From Dolomitihabitans soli (GTDB lineage: Bacteria; Actinomycetota; Actinomycetes; Streptosporangiales; Streptosporangiaceae): a stretch of DNA of 64,000 bases. A model generated the notes under the pieces. It worked only from the letters and a program-made list of their open reading frames with translations, had not been told where the DNA came from and made no database searches. Within the stretch, counting starts at the first letter, position 1. Every line of letters begins with the position of its first letter. The translations under genes were made by a program, and so were the position numbers. Positions 59,833 to 64,000 of the stretch are shown piece after piece. The stretch is from positions 124,001-188,000 of the forward strand of contig NZ_JAKNTW010000019.1 in assembly GCF_022213955.1 (NCBI RefSeq), read 5' to 3'.

Positions 59833-62520
59833 TCAGGCCTGGTCGTGGAGCTGGATGCGGGTCGTTTCGGCTTGTTCGGCGATGGTGGCCAGGACGGGCG
59901 GGGGGACGTCCTTGTCGCGGAAGGTGTCCACGAGCTGGTCCAGTACGGCGTCGGCCTGGTGGAGGTCGCCGTCGCGGGCGTGCGCGCGGGCCAGGCGGCG
60001 CATGGTGGCGTTGAGGGTGATGTTGTCGACTCCGGCGTCGGTGCTCTCATCGAGGGTGGTCGCCACGACCGTGCCGAGTTGTTCGATGCTGGTGGTGGTT
60101 TCGGCGGGCCGGACGTCGATGCCGTTCTCGCCGAGGGTCAGGAAGTGGCGGCCGGCGTTGGTGCCCTTGACCATCAGCGCGTACACGGCCAGTGGGTGGT
60201 CGGGGTGGTCGGCGAGAAGCTGGTCCAAGGCGTCATTGCCCTCTTGCAGTTGCGGGGCGTCCGAGCCGAGCAGGGCCAGCAGGGTGCCCTGCTGGGAGCC
60301 CATCAGCAGGTCGCCGGCCTCCTGGTCGGCGTCGTCGCGTGGCGGGCTGACCTCGATGGCGTGTTCGGGTGAGGTGACGGTGGAGCCGTCGGGGGCCCGG
60401 TAGACGGCGCGCAGCCGGTAGGTGCCGGGCTGGGCGAAGGTGAGGCCGTCGGCGCCGTAGCCGAGGTAGGCGCTGTCGTACAGGGCAGGGGTGTCGGCGT
60501 TGAGGGTGACGCGGCGGTCGTGGTCGCCGCAGGCGCGGGCGATCGGACGGAAGGGGCCGGCGGCTCCGGCCGGGTCGGTGATCAGGATGGTCAGGTTGTC
60601 GCCGCGGGGATTGATGTTGGGGAAGGCGTCGGCCTGGGGGGTACTGCCGTCCAGAGAGAGCTTGAGTTCGGTGACGATGGGTTCCCCGTGGGAAAAGGTG
60701 TCGCGTCCGGACAACTCCAGCCGCAGTCCCGATCGGCCGGGCGGGGGTAGATCGATCGGCTGCGCAGCGGGGCGGTCGGCGGCGTTCTGCCCGAAGGCGA
60801 AGCCGCCCATGACGACGTCCCAGTAGAAGCCGTGGCGCAGATGCCGCAGCTCATTGTCGGTGAACCGCCAGGCGAACGCCGCCCAGAAGGCCTCCTCGCC
60901 TTTCTCTCCGTTGGGACCTTCGTATCCGTCGACGTACTGCATGAACGACAGGTCGCCGGCGCCTTGGCGCGGCCCGAGCGGCTGTGGGGGACGGGCCAGG
61001 TTCTTCTGGAAGGAGTGGTACAGGTTGAGGGCGTGGCCGATCTCGTGGACGTGGGTGCGGAGTTCCTTGCGGGTTCCGGCGTACCCCTGCTGGTGCAGGT
61101 CGGTGTAGAACAGGGCGATCCCCTGCCGCTGGAAGTTGTCTCCGGCTCCGGCGTCGAACATGATGCCCCGGGTGCCGTCGTTGTCGGCGTGGCGGGTGGC
61201 CATGAAGCTCCACAGTTTCCACTGTTCGGTGTCTTCGTGGCCGCTGAAGTTGCTGAGCATCGCGGCGTGCAGTTCGGCGTTGGACCACATCAGGTCCTCG
61301 CCCGCCGCGCCTACGGCGACCTCATTGGGGGTGCCGGAGGTGCGCAGTTCGATCCCGGCCTCGGCGTAGACCGCCTGAACGGTGATCACCCGCTTGGCCA
61401 GGCCGGGCGGGCGGGGGTCGGCGGTGGTGGCGTACTGGCCGGCCAGCTTGGTGCCCGCGATGGCGTCGACCTCCCAGTCGATGGTCCGCAGGAACCGGGA
61501 GACATAGGAGCAGGTGTAGACGGTGCTGGTGCCGTCCGTTTCGCTGATCGTGGCGGTGGCGGTGCCGCCGGGGGCGAGCTTGTCCACCGCCACCGACACC
61601 TGCCTCGCGGCGCGGAACGCGAACGTCGCGGTGCCGCTGATGGCGGCGGGCAGGGCGACGGCCTGGCCACCGTTCAACACGAAGGAGTTGCTGTACCCGC
61701 CGCTACTGACGACGAACAAATCCCCGCTGACGACCGGCAGCTCGCCCTCCAGGTCGACCCGCAGGTCGAGCCGCATGTCGCCGGTGGTACCGATGAAACG
61801 GCCGGCGGCCGGAAGCCGGGGGGTCCGATAGGGCGCGGGCAGGAAACCCAGCCCGCTGAGCACCTGCGCGAATGAGCCCTTCGTCCGCCAGCCCATATGC
61901 CAGTGGAAGATCATCGCCTGGTCGCCTTTGATGAACAGGGTCTCCTGCTGGTCTTCCGACGCCAGGTGGACGGCGTGGTCGAAGTCTCCGCTCAGCTGCT
62001 TGGGCAGCGACTTCCATCCCTGGTCGGGCAACCCGGTGATGGGTCCCTCGTACTCCACTCCATGGCCCCAACGGATCAGGACGCATTGGTCGCCCTTGAA
62101 CAGCAGGGTCCGCCGGGAGTCGACCGACTCGCCCGGCAACTGCAGTGCGACATCGACCTCGCTGCGGTAGGCGGGCGGGATGAAGGGCCCGAAGTCGGGG
62201 AGGCCGGTGACCGGTCCGGTGTACTGGGGGCCGACACCCCAGAGCCAGTCCAGGCACAGGTCCCCGGCGATGAAAAGGGTGCGTTCGCGATGGACACCGC
62301 GGTCGCCGAGCTGGAAGGCCGCATCGGTGCAGCTGGCGAACGGCTCGGGCAGCCCCGCCAGATCCGTCCCGTACGCCTCTGCCAGAGGCCCCTCGAACAT
62401 CAGGCCCTGTATGTCGATCTTCGCGACCTGGTCGTCGCGCAGGAAGAGCGCCTGCCATGGGTCCTTCCGCGTCGGGATGATCGCGGTGAACCCAGTGGTC
62501 TTCGTCCGTACGAACCCCAT
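59833..62520 (-). CDS. Hemopexin-repeat zinc metalloprotease-like protein without signal peptide
   Basis: An 895-residue protein of unusual build. Residues 15-230 have four hemopexin-like blades, each with a core of the type WQALFLRDDQVAKID, RTLFIAGDLCLDWLW, RTLLFKGDQCVLIRW or ETLFIKGDQAMIFHW. After a beta-rich region comes a metzincin-type zinc site, HVHEIGHALNLYHS, with the Glu catalyst, and LSFMQY, which could be the Met-turn. The C-terminus has an Ig-like domain and a helical part. No signal peptide or membrane segment is visible, though hemopexin-metzincin proteins are normally exported. GGAGG lies eight bases before the ATG. Confidence 0.8.
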   Translation of the reverse strand: MGFVRTKTTGFTAIIPTRKDPWQALFLRDDQVAKIDIQGLMFEGPLAEAYGTDLAGLPEPFASCTDAAFQLGDRGVHRERTLFIAGDLCLDWLWGVGPQYTGPVTGLPDFGPFIPPAYRSEVDVALQLPGESVDSRRTLLFKGDQCVLIRWGHGVEYEGPITGLPDQGWKSLPKQLSGDFDHAVHLASEDQQETLFIKGDQAMIFHWHMGWRTKGSFAQVLSGLGFLPAPYRTPRLPAAGRFIGTTGDMRLDLRVDLEGELPVVSGDLFVVSSGGYSNSFVLNGGQAVALPAAISGTATFAFRAARQVSVAVDKLAPGGTATATISETDGTSTVYTCSYVSRFLRTIDWEVDAIAGTKLAGQYATTADPRPPGLAKRVITVQAVYAEAGIELRTSGTPNEVAVGAAGEDLMWSNAELHAAMLSNFSGHEDTEQWKLWSFMATRHADNDGTRGIMFDAGAGDNFQRQGIALFYTDLHQQGYAGTRKELRTHVHEIGHALNLYHSFQKNLARPPQPLGPRQGAGDLSFMQYVDGYEGPNGEKGEEAFWAAFAWRFTDNELRHLRHGFYWDVVMGGFAFGQNAADRPAAQPIDLPPPGRSGLRLELSGRDTFSHGEPIVTELKLSLDGSTPQADAFPNINPRGDNLTILITDPAGAAGPFRPIARACGDHDRRVTLNADTPALYDSAYLGYGADGLTFAQPGTYRLRAVYRAPDGSTVTSPEHAIEVSPPRDDADQEAGDLLMGSQQGTLLALLGSDAPQLQEGNDALDQLLADHPDHPLAVYALMVKGTNAGRHFLTLGENGIDVRPAETTTSIEQLGTVVATTLDESTDAGVDNITLNATMRRLARAHARDGDLHQADAVLDQLVDTFRDKDVPPPVLATIAEQAETTRIQLHDQA

Positions 62521-62970
62521 CTTTTGCGCCTCCCGGCCGGGCCCTGCGGGCCCATGCCGCTGACGCTAAGAACTCTTGCAAAAACTCACAATGAACACGA
62601 AATGTCAGGTCGGACCAAAATAAACGGGAAGAACACCTCATTTTCTTTGCGGATCACCCATTACCTCATCGGTTACCCACCCCGCCAGGGCCAGGCAGTG
62701 CACGCACCTCTCCTGAGCCGATGCGAAGCCGCAGGTCCAGGCCCAGCGAGCAGTACGGCACAGCCGGCTTCGTCACTCCCGCCCCCGGAAGCAGGGCCGC
62801 AAACAGCTCCATCGCATGGCCTCATCCGGACATCGGCGCAGCAGCCGCGGCAGCCGGTCGACGGGGCCGCTCCCGGCAGCAGCGTCGCCAGCAATTCGCG
62901 ATACAGCACCTCGGGCTGTCGTCCGCGTGGGCGGCGCCGGCCGGTGCGGACTCGGTTGACGTCGAGACGC
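62521..62970. other. Intergenic region with an AT-richer promoter stretch
   Basis: No supported gene lies in these 450 bases. The stretch 62560-62690 is clearly less GC-rich than the rest and lies upstream of the metalloprotease gene. On the minus strand TTGTGA, a 17-base spacer and TAGCGT (about 62560-62590) form a possible promoter. The part next to the SpoIIE gene holds only chance frames. Confidence 0.5.
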
Positions 62971-64000
62971 TCAGTCAACAACCGCGAGGTGGTCGGCGGC
63001 GCCCCCGTGCCACTCGATCATGAAAAGGGTGGCGTCGTCGCTGGTGCGCCCACCCCGTTCCCGCTTCAGCGTGTGGGAGAGCCGACGCAGATCCGCCCGC
63101 AGCGCCTCTGATGACTCTTCCCCCAGACGGTTGATGCAGCGGATGAGACGTTCCTCACCGAACAGCTCCCCGCCGGCGACGCGCTCCTCGATGATGCCGT
63201 CGGTGTAGCACAGCACCCGGTCGCCCTGCTGGAGCATGTGTCCTGCGATCCGGGGCACCTCACCGCCGACGCCGACGGGCAACGTCGTCGTGCTCTCCAG
63301 CCTGTGCGCGACCCGGCCACCGCGGATCAGCAGCGGCGCGGGGTGGCCCGCGTTGACTAGTTCCAGCTCACCGGTGGTGATGTTCAGGTGCATCAGCTGC
63401 GCCGTGACGAAGTGGTCGGGCCCGAACTGCTGGGAGATGGCATCGTCCATGAAGGCGTACTTCTCGGCCAGGCTGACGAACACGCGCCGGGCATGCCGGT
63501 AGGCGCCGATGGTGATGGTCGCCATCGAGGCGGCGTCCAGGCCGTGGCCCATCGCGTCGATCACGGCCACGTGCAGGATGTTGTCGTTCAGGGCGTAGTC
63601 GAAGCTGTCGCCGGCGGCGTGGTAGGCGGGCTCCAAGATGCCGGCCACCTCGACCTGCGGCACGGACATCGACAGCGGCGGCAGCAGGCTCCATTGGATC
63701 TCCGCGGACACGGTCATCGGCTCCCGACGCCGGGCCAGGAAGAATTGGTCGGTGTAGGAGTTCTTGGTGACCAGCATGTCGGCGACCAGGGCGGCGAGCC
63801 GACGCAGCAGGCGCCGGTCGTCGTCGGTGACGGCGTCCAGGGTCAGCGCCATCACCCCCACCTGATCGCTTCCGTCCAGCAGGGGCAGGTACATTCGTAT
63901 GCTGCGGGCCTGTGGCACCTCGACGACTTCCATGCGGAGGAAGGCCCGGCCGGCGGGGGAGTCGGCCATCGGCTCGGGCTGGCCCACGTACAGCTTCTTG
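62971..64000 (-). CDS. GAF/SpoIIE-type PP2C phosphatase, 5' end outside window
   Basis: The frame is open to the right edge, so the N-terminus is not seen. The visible part contains the end of a GAF-like sensor domain (LPLLDGSDQVGVMALTLDA) and a complete SpoIIE/RsbU-type PP2C domain: AGILEPAYHAAGDSFDYALN with the metal-binding Asp, VIDAMGHGLDAASMATITIG, NAGHPAPLL and DRVLCYTDGIIEERV. Such proteins dephosphorylate anti-sigma factor antagonists and so release stress sigma factors. The stop is followed by the gap before the metalloprotease gene on the same strand. Confidence 0.92.
   Translation of the reverse strand, partial: KKLYVGQPEPMADSPAGRAFLRMEVVEVPQARSIRMYLPLLDGSDQVGVMALTLDAVTDDDRRLLRRLAALVADMLVTKNSYTDQFFLARRREPMTVSAEIQWSLLPPLSMSVPQVEVAGILEPAYHAAGDSFDYALNDNILHVAVIDAMGHGLDAASMATITIGAYRHARRVFVSLAEKYAFMDDAISQQFGPDHFVTAQLMHLNITTGELELVNAGHPAPLLIRGGRVAHRLESTTTLPVGVGGEVPRIAGHMLQQGDRVLCYTDGIIEERVAGGELFGEERLIRCINRLGEESSEALRADLRRLSHTLKRERGGRTSDDATLFMIEWHGGAADHLAVVD

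Noticed and set aside
62673-62981. Minus-strand frame of about 100 codons before the SpoIIE-type gene
   Set aside because: Cys/Gly/Arg-rich translation with no pattern of a known family, no ribosome site, and low coding-type third-position bias.

Overview
This window is high-GC DNA with the codon bias of an actinomycete. The gene set (LuxR-family LAL regulator, ECF41 sigma factor, membrane Ser/Thr kinase, several leaderless starts, terpene genes, many secreted enzymes) suggests a filamentous, soil-type organism, perhaps of the Streptosporangiaceae (Nonomuraea/Actinomadura-like). The genus is inferred from general features only. No rRNA, tRNA or CRISPR array was seen.

Layout. 0-6.8 kb: the 3' part of a Ser/Thr protein kinase, a fused assimilatory nitrate reductase/flavoprotein reductase, and a divergent molybdate-binding lipoprotein (ModA); the nitrate enzyme needs the molybdenum that ModA would bind. 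6.9-16.1 kb: a xylan side-product (aldouronate) locus with a GH3 glycosidase, an LplB/LplC/solute-binding-protein ABC importer, a YesL-like membrane protein and a convergent GH67 alpha-glucuronidase. A near-consensus promoter flanked by two GAAA/TTTC palindromes precedes it. 16.3-28 kb: an ABC-F protein behind a short leader peptide and alternative hairpins, a LAL regulator, a small acidic peptide followed by a large secreted subtilase, a P-loop kinase, a putative DNA-binding protein with tandem operators, and an epoxide hydrolase.

28-35 kb: an alpha/beta hydrolase and a terpenoid operon (P450, type I terpene synthase, polyprenyl synthase, SnoaL-like protein) next to an unusual two-HTH regulator. 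A secreted CubicO/class C serine hydrolase is divergent from that regulator. 36.2-37.1 kb: wreckage of a siderophore ABC transporter joined to a transposase start. 37.1-39.8 kb: an exported beta-helix protein and a leaderless FMN protein whose TATAAT box abuts a DtxR/IdeR-type iron box.

39.8-51.3 kb: a compact minus-strand operon (MurA remnant, serine hydrolase, half-size MurB-like protein, HAD phosphatase, MFS exporter, methyltransferase, DUF402 protein) followed by a zone of gene decay. Pairs of genes are cut at shared junctions near 45.6, 48.4 and 49.06 kb, and orphan LacI-type operators remain around a LacI regulator. 51.3-64 kb: TetR/MFS pair, DoxX/ECF41 sigma pair, SDR/winged-helix regulator pair with a perfect palindrome, an OmpA lipoprotein, a hemopexin-repeat metalloprotease lacking a signal peptide, and the 3' part of a GAF/SpoIIE phosphatase.

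The points most worth following are the half-size MurB operon, the leader-peptide attenuator, the leaderless iron-box gene, the small peptide beside the subtilase, and the cluster of deletion scars.
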